Source: Pararhizobium capsulatum DSM 1112 (lineage in GTDB: Bacteria > Pseudomonadota > Alphaproteobacteria > Rhizobiales > Rhizobiaceae). Taken from it: a DNA stretch of 64,000 nt. Below the pieces are notes generated by a model. That model was not told the origin of the DNA and did not search any database. It worked only from the letters and a program-made list of their open reading frames with translations. Positions within the stretch are counted from its first letter, which is position 1. Each line of letters begins with the position of its first letter. The stretch spans positions 186,001-250,000 of the forward strand of contig NZ_JAUSVF010000001.1 in NCBI RefSeq assembly GCF_030814475.1, in the 5' to 3' direction. The position numbers were made by a program, and so were the translations under genes. Shown piece by piece: positions 63,632 to 64,000 of this stretch.

Positions 63632-64000
63632 CAGTCGTCTCCGCGAACCATGGTGAAGAAATCGACCCGCGTCGCAGCCGTCTGTTCGGCGCGCTTCAGA
63701 TCGTCCGCAGCGATGCGCGCCTCAAGTCCGTCAACAAAAGTCCCGATAGCCGGAGCATGGTCGTCGGCCTGGCCAAGCGCATCGAAGAGAGCGGCAAGAA
63801 GCGCCTTTCGGCGATCCGTCCCGAGGACCTGGCCGTGGCCGACTTCGCCTGAAGCCAGCTGTATCGTGGCACGGCTGACCGTCGCCTCGCCGAGATTGAA
63901 CGGTGCACCGCCGCCACCAATCTGCCCGCGCACCATCACCAGCCCCGTTTCCGGGCCGCGAACCACATCATGAGCCGGCGTTGCGCCGAGATTTTCGAGC
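63631..64000 (-). CDS. phnG: C-P lyase system protein PhnG, 5' end outside the window
   Basis: At least 122 residues, read through to the window edge without a start. It ends V-D-F-F-T-M-V-R-G-D-D, and has the PhnG block F-N-L-G-E-A-T-V-S-R-A near the middle. PhnG is part of the core complex that attaches phosphonates to ribose triphosphate. A regulator (phnF) could lie beyond the edge. Confidence 0.93.
   Translation of the reverse strand, partial: LENLGATPAHDVVRGPETGLVMVRGQIGGGGAPFNLGEATVSRATIQLASGEVGHGQVLGTDRRKALLAALFDALGQADDHAPAIGTFVDGLEARIAADDLKRAEQTAATRVDFFTMVRGDD

Overview
The window reads as a stretch of ordinary chromosome from an alphaproteobacterium of the Rhizobiaceae (Rhizobium/Agrobacterium group). 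Several things point there: a neighbouring pair of cyclic beta-1,2-glucan genes (ndvA, ndvB), a 1152-residue pyruvate carboxylase that starts at TTG, phbA/phbB/phaR, a CarD-FdxA-S4-helicase cluster, and high-GC codon use strong enough to leave very long open frames on antisense strands. I see no insertion sequence, integrase, CRISPR array, rRNA or tRNA gene. This is inference from gene content; no database was searched.

Layout. 1-5.1 kb (+): LysE-type exporter, M3 oligopeptidase, TypA/BipA. 5.1-6.5 kb (-): Gfa-like enzyme and a serine/threonine phosphatase gene broken by two in-frame stops. 6.6-11.7 kb (-): carD, fdxA, an S4 RNA-binding protein and a Suv3-like helicase. 12.2-15.1 kb: polyhydroxybutyrate genes phbB and phbA (-) with divergent phaR (+). 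15.1-18.7 kb: small membrane protein, rpmF, GST, mtgA (-), then ispA (+). 18.7-22.5 kb (-): ispG, a YbjJ-like MFS protein, a VOC protein and a DeoR regulator. 22.7-25.1 kb (+): cystine-type amino-acid ABC transporter. 25.1-30.6 kb (-): proline-racemase-family enzyme, pyc and a LuxR-type regulator. 31.0-42.0 kb: ndvA (+) and ndvB (-) facing each other with an opgC remnant between them. 42.4-49.1 kb: LysR regulator (-) divergent from a four-gene operon that fits lysine/2-aminoadipate breakdown to 2-oxoglutarate (hglS, D-2-hydroxyglutarate dehydrogenase, semialdehyde dehydrogenase, aminotransferase). 49.2-51.6 kb (+): cytochrome P450 and an LpxL-like acyltransferase. 51.6-64.0 kb (-): a complete phosphonate uptake and C-P lyase locus, phnG (cut by the window end) H I J K L, a hexapeptide transferase, phnC D E1 E2, a DUF1045 2H phosphoesterase, phnM and phnN.

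The C-P lyase locus imports phosphonates (PhnCDE), couples them to ribose triphosphate (PhnGHIL), removes pyrophosphate (PhnM), cleaves the C-P bond (PhnJ, with PhnK) and recycles the product to PRPP (PhnN and the DUF1045 protein). NdvB makes cyclic glucan and NdvA exports it; the glucan-substituting OpgC appears to have been lost here.

Most of the window is core metabolism. The items most worth a second look are the doubly interrupted phosphatase, the truncated opgC between ndvA and ndvB, an unlisted 34-residue membrane peptide encoded opposite the only large gap in the phnG-L operon, the Ser/Cys active site of the proline-racemase-family enzyme, the large insertion in one PhnE, a tightly coupled P450/acyltransferase pair, and several perfect inverted repeats in intergenic DNA.
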